A stretch of 64,000 nucleotides of DNA from Phaseolus vulgaris (taxonomy: Eukaryota; Streptophyta; Magnoliopsida; Fabales; Fabaceae): assembly GCF_000499845.2 (NCBI RefSeq), contig NC_023750.2, forward strand, positions 16,005,447-16,069,446, given 5' to 3'. Positions 39,643 through 51,100 of this stretch are shown piece after piece. The position numbers and the translations under genes were made by a program. How positions within the stretch are numbered: position 1 is the stretch's first letter; each line of letters starts with the position of its first letter. Below the pieces are notes generated by a model. The model saw nothing but the letters and a program-made list of their open reading frames with translations. It ran no database searches and was not told the DNA's origin.

Positions 39643-42198
39643 GTTGCATATAGACACCATGGAGAGGTCCAGATCGGGGTACTGGCAGGCAAATTGCTCC
39701 AGGGCGGCGTCAAACCTAGCGGCGAGGACTTGGGCGGAGCTCAGCTCAAGATCTTCATTTTGTTGCTTGAGCCCTTCGGTTTGCTGCTTCAGCTCGTCAG
39801 CTCGCTTCTTCAGTTCTTCAGTTTCCCTGCGAGTCTGAGCGAGGTCTTCAGCAACCTTCTTGTTTTCCTCTCGCACCTGGGCCAGCTCTGCCGCGATCTT
39901 TGCATTCCCCTCTCTGGCTTCGGCGAGCTCAGTCACGGCGTCATCCCTCTCTTTTTCAACTTTTCCTAAGAGAACCTCCCGATCTACCGACCTCTTCTCA
40001 AGGTTCTCTACCTTGGCTGCATCCGCTTTGATTGATGCCTCCAGGTCAGCCACCTTGAGACGGTAGGGAACTAGCTTGCTCTCCAGCTCGATTTTCTCTT
40101 GAGCTAGGAGGTGCAGCTTCTGGCGCAGATCAGTGGCCTCTTTACGCGCCACCCTCAGCTCGGTGCTCATGGCGTCCTCCACCCTCGAGTGTTCGATTTC
40201 CGCCATCATAAGGTTGCAAGACAACTTCTCCGCCTCGATTCTTATCAGGCGATTCTCCTCTTCGAGTGTGGAGATATCATCCTGAAGTTTCTTGTTGGAG
40301 CTCTCCACAGCTTTTGTTATGATAGAGGGGAGATCCTCTGCCATCATTTTAAGCCTAGTTGTGAAGGGCCCCCAGATTCCTTTGACCGCGAGGGGAAGGT
40401 TTGCAACCACTGTTGGTGGAGGCGTTGAAGGAGCCTGGTGCTGGCTCTCACCACCGCCCTCTTGGATTGGTTGTTGAGGTTGGGCTTCTTGGCGTGGTGG
40501 TGACGTGGGGGACTCGGTGATGATTATTGGCGAGTTATGAGCGCCTTCGTCCCCACCTGGCGCAGCTTCGGCGATTGAGGCAGTTGAAGGAGGACCCTCT
40601 CCAGCGGATACGAATGGCGTGGAGGCACTCGGAGGGTTCTCCATGAAGTTGGGCTCGTTGGCCTCAACCGCAGGAAGTGCAACCGCCAAGGGTACTGCTT
40701 GGATTGGCGGTGTTGGAGCTGGGGGAGAAGGTGGTGTTGGTGTTGGAAGGGCAGGTGGAGCAGATGGTGAAGAAGGTGCCACCCTTCTCCTTTTGGTGAT
40801 GAGGTCGTCCTCAGTTGCCTCATCATCCTCTTCTTCATCTTCTTGAACCACTTGAGGAGTTTTCCGCTTTGGTTTCCTCAAGATGAGTTTCTTTCGTTGA
40901 GGAGCGGGCAATGCTTCTGGAGGAGTCGAGCCTTGAGGGGGTGATCTTCCCTGAGCAGCGGCGATCTCCACCACCGAGTTTGGCACGGTTTGAGAACCCG
41001 ATGCCAATTTGTGGGTTCGGGCGAGCGCCCTCAATTCGGCTAACTTGCCTTTACCCAGCATGAGATCTGCACAGTGCAAAAGTATACAAGTAAGCTCAAA
41101 GACAAAAGTAAAATATATGAGTACATGTGCAAACGAGACAAACAAATGGTGCAGGAAATGAAAACCAGGTCTAGCGCGCAACAAGCAGAACGCCCAATAA
41201 TAGGTAACAGAGATACAACATAAGACGAAAGCTAAAGGTCGAGGTAAGTGCTAACCTATGTGAGCTTCGAGTTGACTCTCGAGGAACTCGAAGGTGATTA
41301 TTGCAGAGGTGGGAAAGGTAATATTAGCAGCTGCCACGCTTTTCCAGAAGAGGCATAGATCCTTGTCCAACTCGCCCATGTTGTCAGGACTTCTAGGCCT
41401 TCTGAAGCTTCCCTTGGAATCCTTATTTCCCTTGTTTACCCAGTACAAGGGAAAGCCATCGAGCAGCGAAGGGTCTCGGTCATTTTGGCGCACTTGGACG
41501 AACTTTCCCTTCCAGTCTTTGTAAGATTGCTGGAAGATAGAAAGGATCGACCTCCCAGCAATTCCGTTCAGGCTCACCCAGGGGCGATCTCCAGGATTCT
41601 TGGCCTCGAATAGGAAAAGGAAGACATCTACCGAAGCCGGTAGTCCCAAGTGCGCGCACATGATTTGGAACGCCCGCACGAATGCCCAGCTGTTGGGATG
41701 AAGCTGGGCGGCGGCGATGTCGAGCTCGGTTAATAGTTCCCGTTCGAAACGGGTGAAGGGAAGCCTGAGTTTCACCTTCTTAAAGAGGGTAGTGTACAGG
41801 AAGCAGAACAACTCGCCGTTGTTCCCCTTGTCATCCGCGCAGATCGGCACATCAGGAGGGCAAGGCAGCACCATCAGTTTGTCATCGTGCTCCTTGTGGA
41901 ACGAAAGGTTGGGTTCGTCCCCTTTCTTCAGCCGTAGCACCGCCAGTGCAGAGTTCACTGAAGAAGTCTCTTTCAGCAAAGTTGGGTTGGCCCATGGGTA
42001 AAGCTTCTTGTAATCTGGAGTGGGGATGGAGGCTCCTCCGGCGACTGGTGGAGTTGCCTGAGCAAGGTTGGGGCGAGAGGTTGCAGGCCTCTCAGCCTGG
42101 GAAGAGGGAGCACCAGGTGCTCGCGGTAGGTTATGCGCTTGGGATGGAAGGTTTCGCGACGAAGGAGGAGGATTCGCGGTGGTCTTTGTACGAGCCAT
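39643..42198 (-). CDS. Element C antisense ORF, main body (PF04195-like plus coiled coil)
   Basis: This is the best-preserved coding copy of the antisense gene. A 5'-UTR intron (42207-42448) precedes ATG 42198 (MARTKTTANPP). Exon 1 (42198-41256) carries CADD, FTRFERELLTELD, QLHPNSWAFVRAF, WVSLNGIAGR and SFRRPRSPD. Intron 2 is 41067-41255 (GT-AG, 189 bp). Exon 2 (41066-39643) starts MLGKGKLAELRALART, has a basic RKPKRK patch, a Pro-rich stretch and a coiled coil of roughly 200 residues, and continues into its last codons at 10721-10678, beyond element B. No stop or frameshift was seen in any piece, although the gag-pol of the same element is dead. Cellular role unknown; the basic patch and coiled coil suggest a nucleic-acid-associated or oligomeric protein, which is inference. 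Confidence 0.87.
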
Positions 42199-42753
42199 CG
42201 CGGGAACTGCAAAGGAAAAAGGAAAAGAAAGATGAGCGAAGGTTGTAGAGGTCGACTCGATTGCGAACGAGGGATGAAAAACGAACGAACGAAAGTTCGT
42301 TGTGATGAAAGTAATGGAAGACGAAGCCTTAAGTTACGAAAAGGGAGAAGAAGAAGAAACAACCCACAACATATGCACCAGACAGTTAATGGATGATGCG
42401 AATCGGTTAAAATGCAGCAAATATCAACAGAAGAAGTAAAAGAGGTACCTTTCGATGATCAGATAAACGTTGAAGGGAGTTGGGGATTGAGAGAGTCGAA
42501 GAGCGTCGTGGGTTTGCAGAGAAGACTCAGAGCGTTTCGAAGGCAGAAAGATGATGAAACAGTAAAAATGAAAAGGGTTTAAGGGTTTTTCAAACGATTT
42601 TGGAAGCGCAAACGACAGTTAAAGATGACCGTTGATGAAGCCACGTGTCGAGCGATTGGAAAGGTGTTTGGTGGAGCGTCAGAAAAGCAGAAAGTACGAA
42701 CGTTTGGAATTCTGCGCCAGCGCCACATAGATCGGTAGTGACGTGACTTCTTT

Positions 42754-42787
42754 AGTCTTTTCGTTGGACAAGTCTTCGCTTAAGACT
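42754..42787 (+). other. Hairpin before the polypurine tract of element C
   Basis: It has AGTCTT/AAGACT arms and a GAC-AA-GTC inner stem, followed by the polypurine run to 42797. Confidence 0.6.
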
Positions 42788-42797
42788 GGGGGGCTTG

Positions 42798-43732
42798 TGT
42801 ACCGCCCTGGTAGTCGGAAGTGATGACGTGGCAGCAAGCTATTATGTAGGCGTGTTGAGCAGGGCCCATGGCTGGCAGAAGGGAAGGAAGTCGGGGGGCT
42901 CGTGTAGTCGCCAATCCTTAAGTTGGCGTGCTCCGATCTCTAACATACCTAAACCGGCGGTCACCAGGTTTGTGATGAAGTCGCCGGAGGCGAACCCAGA
43001 CGACCAAGTGATCAGAGATCGCCGAAAAGAAGGACATCGCCAAAGGGGATCATAGAAGCTTGTTCAGGCTTTCGAAGCAGAGGATAAAGTCGTCAGATAG
43101 TCATTCCCTAGCTAGCCAGAGGTTGAGGTCGGGGAACGGCTTACCTTGAACATGCAAGACGAAGCAAGAGAGGTAGATCATGAAGGCGGCCGGCGAGACC
43201 ACAGGGAAGGTGTGTATGAAGGCACTCGTACTCGCCACGCAGAAGGGATCACGCTCCAAGGCAGCTATGCGCTGAGTTGTTTCATGCATAAGTAACTTAG
43301 CCAAAAGCCTGAAGAGTAAGAAGTGGCGCCCAAGTCAAGGATGCTCCAGATGGTGACACGTGTACAGCTGGATGCGAGCCACGTGTCTAGATGTGTAACT
43401 GTCAGGAGAGAGAAAGTGCACAGGTATATAAGAGATTCTAACGAACTTCTGAGGTACGCGCGTTTCAGATTACTTCTTTTACGCTTGCGAGAACTTGAGT
43501 ACGCTGAGAGAGAATTTTGCATGGTTCCTGAGAGTTCTTAAGTTTTCTCTTAGTATTTGGTGGTTCAGTCACTGACTTGGGCGTCGGAGCGTGATCGGCC
43601 GCAGCGGCGCCGTTCTATCTTTTGCAGGTTCTTGAGGTGAATCAAGGCGAAGGACCGAAGCTAACATGGCGCAGAAGTCGATCCAGATTTGACGTGGCAA
43701 GGCTCTTGCGTCTTGGTCAATAGGTAGGATCA
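42798..43732 (+). repeat. Element C 3' LTR
   Basis: It begins TGTACCGCC and ends TAGGATCA (935 bp). It is clearly related to the LTRs of A and D but carries extra sequence around 43000-43200. A TATA-like TATATAAG is at 43425-43432. It marks the right edge of the Tat nest. Confidence 0.9.
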
Positions 43733-44446
43733 CTATGTAAATGTTTTCTTAAAGTAACCAAATATAGAACATACAACATATAAAATAAAGCAATCAATTA
43801 ATCAACATTTAAAGACCCCATAATCATTGAACTAACACGGGGTAAATGAAAAAGTCCTAACCTTAGAAACAAGCAAACACAAAACTGCACCACACTCAAC
43901 AATTGTTGCACCTCAAAAAATCGTCACCCCACACAATCGCACTTCACAGGATCACACAAACTAGCTGCCCCAATCACCCACTCACTAATTTCAATTCAAA
44001 AAAACCTAACCCCCAATTGATTTTTTACTAATATGTCAATCCACTCCAATTTCCACCTGTCACAACACCTAATCCCACTTCTCTCTACCACATAAGTAAC
44101 ACTTAACACTGTAAGATGGGACTTAACAGAAAGGACAAATTTGGATACTTTTAAAAAAATATAGGGATCAAATTGATTTTTTTTAAAAAAAAAAACCATT
44201 GTACTGAATTGAATATTGACTCTAAATATATCAATAAGGTAATTATACCTAAATTTTATTTTTTAAAAATTAAACTAAAAATTATCCCGAATTTATAAGT
44301 TTAATTTCATGATATTTTATGTGATATTTTCAAAATAAAGGTATTATGCCCTAAAAATGACAATTTTCATAATTCATTAGTTTAAATTAAATTAGGGATG
44401 TTTATGGTCCAACTCGTAACTAATTCATAAAAAAACAAGTTGGATT
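43733..44446. other. AT-rich intergenic DNA
   Basis: No gene, RNA or clear repeat was seen. Its last five bases (ggatt, 44442-44446) form the left target duplication of element G. Confidence 0.6.
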
Positions 44447-45537
44447 TGTTGATCAAGGATGATCTTGTGCTTTGATGTCTCCAAATCCATGGTGTTTGGT
44501 GGAAGGCTGGAGTTGTTGCTTGTGTGGGTAGGTTCTGGGTAGATTAAAGTGTAATCCACTCTTTATTTAAATCTAAAATTAATTTGAATTAAAACCTTTT
44601 TGAAAAAGATTGTTTTCTAAAGAAGTGAAAAAACAACCAGTTGTTTTATCATTTCAATCGGTTGTTTGACACTTAGTGAATTTTGAAAAGGGTTTGAAGT
44701 TGTTTGACTTGGTTGACTTTGCTATCAAACCAATTCAATCGGTTGTTTTGTGTTTTCAACCAATTGTTTCTTTGAAAATCCTAACAAAATTCAGTTATGA
44801 TTTATGAATCTCTTATAAATGATTTCTTACTGACTGCGCTTCTGTTTTAAATGTTTTTAATTATTCTTTGGAGTATAAAATGTTAGTTATACGCTTCTAG
44901 AAAGTAAGAAAAATAGTTTTGAGAAATCATAGTGCAAATTCAATTTCAAGTTTTCAAGATTCACATCAAGCTTTGGATTTTCAAGTGTGTGGAATAGGAC
45001 TGGGTGTACTTCTGATCTTTAAGCTTTGTAATACCCAGGTGTATTCTATTCTCTTCTTCCTTGATTACTGTATTTCTGTAATTGGTAAGTGCAGAATCAG
45101 AGGGTGTTCTGATTTCTGTGGATTATTGTGCCAAAAGGAGTGTGTTTCTTAAAGGGCTCAAGGTTAATCTTTTGGTGGTTTGTGTTGTAATCTAGTTTTG
45201 GTTGCATAGTAGAAACCCAGAAGTTTCTGGGGACTGGATGTAGCTCTTGATTTAAGAGTGAACTAGTATAAACTGCTTGTGTGCGTTTCTCTTGCTTTGA
45301 TCTCTTTTAGATTCTGTTTTTAAGTTGTTTTAAATTCTACTAGTATAAACAACCGATTGAATCGAAGAAACAACCGGTTGTTTTTCTGTGTTTCACTTTA
45401 AAACAAATTGTATTCTTGGCTAACTTGGTTCCTTTTCTGGATTTCTTCACTGAGTTTCATTAAACCTTCAAAAGTAATCGAAAATCTCTTTCCAACAATT
45501 CACCCCCGTCTTGTTTAAAGGCCATATATTCTAACGA
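44447..45537 (+). repeat. Element G 5' LTR
   Basis: It carries several AACCGGTTG-like and CAATCGGTTGTTT motifs in both orientations. The right edge is placed by similarity to 47515 and is uncertain by a few bases. Confidence 0.78.
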
Positions 45538-45866
45538 TTACCACTATCCATATGCTATCTTGATTTCTAAATTTCTGAATTATTTTGAAGTGGATCTTGA
45601 GGAAGAACAAATTGAAGTGGTGAAATCATCACATGAAGTGAACAATGGTTCACTTAGTAAGATGGGATTCACCAAAATTGGTGGAAGATGGATAAGCAAA
45701 GGATGGAGACCAAGGTGGTTCCTCAAGTGTTGTGCAAGTTGAACATGAAGAGGAAGAACAAGTTGTTACTGCTGAAGGTGATGGAGTTAATGCTTAAGAG
45801 GATGAACCTACTGCTAATTTTGGTGTTGGACCAAATACTGGGAACATAAGAGATCGCATAACATCA

Positions 45867-46049
45867 ATGCAACCATTTGAAAGATTGATGGTGAATAGGA
45901 TGGACAACTTTGCGGATGACCAGAGAAGCCTGCATGATCTGTGTGCAACAAGGTTCAACTCCATGGATGCACGTTTTCATAACCTAGATGAACAGATTGA
46001 AGTTGTTCAAAACCAACTATTTGAGCAGCAGTATGGAAAGGAAGATTGA
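45867..46049 (+). pseudogene. Short coiled-coil ORF in element G, fragment
   Basis: It encodes about 60 residues (MQPFERLMVNRMDNF to LFEQQYGKED) with a heptad-like pattern. Upstream, 45560-45742 has another short frame with an acidic stretch. It could be the C-terminal end of an extra ORF from a larger parent element. I do not recognise a function. Confidence 0.4.
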
Positions 46050-46434
46050 AGCCAAGTTTAGTTGTTATTTATGCTTTTCTTGCTTTAATTTCTGGACAAT
46101 TTCTTTCTTGATTCTATTTTACCCTTTCTTCATTCTATTTGTGAAGACAAATAGGAGGAGAAGGTGTTGGTTTATGTGTTGTGTAACCTGCTGCAAACTC
46201 TGATTTGGTAGGTTAATTCTGCTGTTTAAACTTGTTTAAAGCTGTTGCACACACATTTTTTTGACTAGTTTTTCTGCTTAAATTTGTTATGCAAAAAGTT
46301 GGTTTGTGTGCCTTCATAACCTGCTTCTATATATGCTCTGTGTTTGCATAGATTTTGTTTTGCAGATGCTGGTTCAGATTCAAACAGATCAACACAAGCA
46401 ACCAGAGATTTGTCTTCATCAAATAGGGGGAGAT

Positions 46435-47515
46435 TGTTGATCAAGGTTGATCTTGTGCTTTGATGTCTCCAAATCCATGGTGTTTGGTGGAAGGCTAGAG
46501 TTGCTGCTTGTGTGGGTGGGTTATGGGTAGATTAAAGTGCAATCCACTCCTTGTTTGAATCTAAAATTGATTTGAATCAAAACCTTTTTGAAAAAGATTG
46601 TTTTCTAAAGAAGTGAAAAACAACCAGTTGTTTTATCGTTTCAATCGGTTGTTTGACACTTAGTGGTTTTTGAAAAGGGTTTGAACCTGTTTGACTTGGT
46701 TGACTTTGTTGTCAAACCAATTCAATCGGTTGTTTAAAAAATTCAACCGATTGTTTTTTGAAAATTCATAACAAAAATTTTCTTAAGTTTGGTAAATCAG
46801 CTTTAAATGTTTTCTAACTGTTTTGGCTCTTGCTTTAAATGTTTTTAACAAACCTTTGGAGTATATAAAGGTTGTTTTACGCTCCTAAAGATATTGAATT
46901 ACTTTAGACATTTTGAGATTGAGAAAATAGATTTGAGTTTTCAAGATTTGCATCAAGCTTTTGGATTTTCATAAAGGAGTGGAATAGGATTGTAGTAATC
47001 TTTCGTTTTTGATATTGATCAGGTGTAATCCTTTCTTTATCTCTTGTATTTCTGAATATTGGTGGTGTAAGCAGAATCAGAGGGTGTTCTGAATTTTGTG
47101 GTGTTGTGTGCCAAAGGAAGTGTGTGGCTTGAGGTGTTCAAGGTCACTTCTCTGGTGTGGTTGTTTGGAATCTAGATTTTGATTGCATATGTAGATACCC
47201 AATGGTTTCTAGAGACTGAATGTAGCTCTTGGGATAAGAGTGAACCAGTATAAATTGTTTGTGTGCTTTTCTCTTGCCTTGAACTCATTTACATTTTGCT
47301 TTTAAGTTGCTTTAATCACTGCTGATAAAAATAACCGGTTGAATCGCAAAAACAACTGGTTGATTTTCTGGAAATCAACTTAAACAGTTTTATTTCATTG
47401 TTTTCTTGATTTCTTTCTCTATGATTTTGCATTGTAGTTCATTATACTTTCAAAGTTTGCGAAAATATTTTATAAACAATTCACCCCCTCGTATTTAAGG
47501 TCATATATTTTAAGA
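46435..47515 (+). repeat. Element G 3' LTR
   Basis: It matches the 5' copy over its length and ends 620 bp before the AMT2 start codon. Confidence 0.8.
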
Positions 47516-47520
47516 GGATT

Positions 47521-48135
47521 AGACTTATACATCAAAGTTATACGGGATGAAATTGATAACTCACCTCATCATCTCATCATAAGATGAATGGATTCACGAA
47601 ATGATCCGACATTTTTTATTCTATTTTGTTATAATTTTTTTAGATCTATGTATTTGTTATTATCATATTTATCATTTTTTAAAAATAAAAATAAAAATAA
47701 AAATTAAATCAAACTTTAATATTTTTTTAATATTTAAAAAAATAAAAATAAATAAATAATATATAAATAAATTAATATAAATAAAATTTATATAAAACAT
47801 TAATTATCACCAATTTTAATTTAAAAAAAATTTCTCTTTCAAAATATCAACATTAAGAAAAAAATAACCCGTCTCACCCCCAACTATAACCATTAAATTA
47901 GTCAGCTAAGCGAATCAAACCAAGACTAAGACCAGGTAAGATAAATGATGAAGGGTTAGAGGGCCAAGAACCCATGATCCACTTTCTCATCCGTGAACTA
48001 AACAAACCATTATAAAGATTCTGTGTGGAGACCAAATTTCTAGAACTGTTATTGAAGCACTTAAAGAACAGCGACACAGTGGTGACTGGAAAGAAAGATC
48101 AGAAAAGTTTGGTCGAACTCTGAAGGTGTGGAAGC
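47521..48135 (+). promoter_or_regulatory. AMT2 upstream region (promoter and 5' UTR)
   Basis: This is the only non-element sequence between G and the AMT2 start codon. It is very AT-rich, with TATA-like runs around 47755-47795. The transcription start was not determined. Confidence 0.5.
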
Positions 48136-51100
48136 ATGGCCATAGCCCCAGCATACGAAGAACACCTCCCTGCATCACCGAGCTGGCTGAACAAAGGTGA
48201 CAACGCGTGGCAGCTAACAGCAGCAACTCTGGTGGGTCTCCAAAGCATGCCAGGCCTAGTCATCCTCTACGCCAGCATAGTGAAGAAAAAATGGGCAGTG
48301 AACTCTGCTTTCATGGCTCTCTACGCCTTCGCAGCAGTCCTAATATGTTGGGTCCTCCTGTGCTACCGCATGGCTTTCGGGGACAAACTCCTTCCCTTCT
48401 GGGGTAAGGGTGCCCCTGCGCTGGGCCAAAAGTTTCTGATAAACCAGGCCAAGGTCCCTGAGACCACCCACCACTTCAAGAATGGAACCGTTGAGAGCAA
48501 GAAATCAGAGCCCTTATTTGCCATGGCTTCCCTTGTCTACTTCCAGTTCACTTTTGCTGCTATCACGCTTATCTTGTTGGCTGGGTCGGTTCTTGGGAGG
48601 ATGAACATTAAGGCTTGGATGGCTTTTGTGCCTCTTTGGCTTGTTTTTTCTTACACTGTTGGGGCTTTTAGTCTCTGGGGTGGTGGCTTTCTCTACCATT
48701 GGGGGGTCATTGATTACTCTGGAGGCTATGTTATTCATCTTTCTTCTGGAGTTGCTGGCTTCACTGCTGCTTACTGGGTATATAAAACCTCTTTTTTCCT
48801 TCAGTTTTTTGTGTTATATTTTAATTAGATCTAAAGTTTAATTATGGTACTGTACCATGATAGTATTTAAAATAAGTGCTTTTGAAACCAGTATTTTTTT
48901 TTTTTAAAATCACTAATTTAAAAGGCAGGTAAAATTTAATTATAAAAATAAATTAAAAATGACTTTTTTAAAATAAACAGATGAAACAAACACATGAAAA
49001 AAAGTAGAAATTTATTTACCTTGTTAAATAAGAATTCATTCCAAGCAAAGTTAGAGCTGTGATCTCAGTGTATCTCAGTTACTAATTGTGGTTAAAAGAA
49101 ATGGGTATCTCAGTTTTGTCTTTTATTTGTTTATTTATTGTGAATTGCACAAGTGTTTTCATGAGAAATTAGTTGAAAATGCTGAAAGAAAAGATGGATT
49201 AAGGTTGGGCCAAGGTTGAAGAGTGACAGGGAGAGGTTCCCACCAAACAATGTGTTGCTGATGCTAGCGGGTGCTGGGTTGCTGTGGATGGGGTGGTCAG
49301 GGTTCAATGGTGGAGCACCATATGCAGCCAACATTGATGCTTCCATTGCTGTGCTCAACACCAACATTTGTGCAGCCACTAGCCTCCTAGTTTGGACCTC
49401 TCTGGATGTCATCTTTTTCAGCAAACCATCTGTTATTGGAGCTGTTCAGGGCATGATGACTGGACTCGTTTGCATCACCCCAGGAGCAGGTATGTATGCA
49501 TTTCTTCAGTCATTTTTATTCTTACTTGTGACTTATAATTTTTTTTAGTTTTTAATAAATTTTAACTAAACCATTTCTGATTGAAAGAGTATTTCGCATA
49601 ATGAACTGATAGGATTATTCTTTATAAATTATTTACTTTGAAAAATATATTTTATGTTTATTTCTTACTGTAACCTTTAATTCTAAACAAAAATCACTTG
49701 TTTATTTTAGTTCTTATTTTAAAAAATAAATTACATTTAAGAATGTGAATATTTTTTTTTTTAAATTGCATCCTTATTTTCTGTTTATCTATTAATTCAA
49801 TTCCTTTACAAATTAATAATTGAATATAAAAATAAAATAAAAAAAGTTTTCTTACCCATAAATAATATTATAAAGTTTTATAGGTGATATCTATACATGA
49901 AATTGATTTTTTTTTTTTGCACACTCAAAAAGTTGACATTTTTTGCATATTATCCCATTTGATTTTAATCTTTTTCTTGACAGAATTTTTTAATCTTTTT
50001 AAAAATGAATTATTTTCACTTTGTAAGTTTTAATTTTTAAAAAATAAACTCTATTTAATTATTATGTGAATTTCTATAATAATCATATATGGGTTCATTT
50101 CACTTCTAAATCATTGCTGATATAATATTACTAATACATGTCACTTATTGAAAAATAAATTACTAAAGTCTAAAGAGTGACATAATATTTCTATGAAAAA
50201 GGTGACATAATAAAAATCAACAAAAAAAAAGAGTTGAAAACCTAAATATTTAATGACTTTTTTTATTAACATCAATAAAATTAAATTAACGAGCACACTT
50301 CAGGCCCTGAATATTTAATGATACATGGACTAAAACAATACTAAAGGATTTAATTACACCATCACAAATGTTTAGTTGTACCATTGTTGGCATTTGTTGA
50401 CATTAATTAATACCAGAGTGACAATGAAAATTTGCAGGGCTTGTGCAATCTTGGGCAGCTATAGTGATGGGAATACTTTCAGGGAGCATTCCATGGATGA
50501 CTATGATGATCCTCCACAAGAAGTCAAGCCTACTACAGAAGGTTCATTATTTTTTCTATGTGAATACATAGTGGTTTTCAACTTTACACACATCACCATC
50601 TAAAATAATAAACAATCTTTAAAAGGATGATGATATTTTAATATCCACTAAACAAAAAATATTTATTTAACAATTCAAAATAATATTATTTTAATAATAT
50701 TTTTTTAATTTAAATTTTTTATATATATTATTTTTATTAGTGGGTTGTAAAATGAATATAATTTTTTCAATGAATATCAAAGTGTTATTTTCCTAAAATA
50801 AATGATAGAAAAAAAAGAAGCAGTATAAAAAGTTGACATATGTAAACAATACAGTGTTAATTAATTAACTAATTTTAATATATTTTTCATCACTTCTTAA
50901 ATATTAGTTCAAATGTATTAGAAACTAATAATGAAAAGGAAGAAAAGAAGAGGGGAAGAAAAATATAGAAAGATGTTAATTTTAATGAGTCATGTTAGAA
51001 GAGAAAAGGAAATAATAAAAAAGACGGGATGAAAAATAAAATGGAAGTTAAATAAATATTTGATCCGTGTCCAATTTTGTTTAATCAAATAAAATATATT

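Larger units (their letters stand above)
1..43732 (+). mobile_element. Element C: Tat-type Ty3/gypsy LTR retrotransposon, 5' end outside window
   Basis: This is the outermost element of the nest. In order it shows gag (from inside the gag ORF), protease, RT, RNase H, a second RNase H-like domain, integrase, a tandem-repeat-rich 3' region, an antisense spliced ORF, a polypurine tract and a 3' LTR (42798-43732). It is interrupted by D (2430-7283) and B (10722-39642). Its 5' LTR and primer binding site lie before the window, so its own target duplication cannot be tested. The gag-pol order with integrase after RNase H is Ty3/gypsy. The extra RNase H and the antisense ORF point to the Tat lineage, where both are documented. 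Its LTR is in the same family as those of A and D but more diverged, and C must be the oldest insertion in this nest. Confidence 0.9.
44447..47515 (+). mobile_element. Element G: non-autonomous LTR element upstream of AMT2
   Basis: Two direct repeats of about 1.09 kb (44447 to about 45537, and 46435-47515) begin TGTTGATCAAGG and are flanked by ggatt (44442-44446 and 47516-47520). A polypurine tract (ATAGGGGGAGAT) directly precedes the 3' copy. The internal region is only about 0.9 kb and has no gag or pol, only two short ORFs. The LTRs differ at many positions, so it is older than D, A, B and E. The polypurine context resembles large Ty1/copia elements of legumes; I did not find a standard primer binding site, so the superfamily is uncertain. 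Confidence 0.82.
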
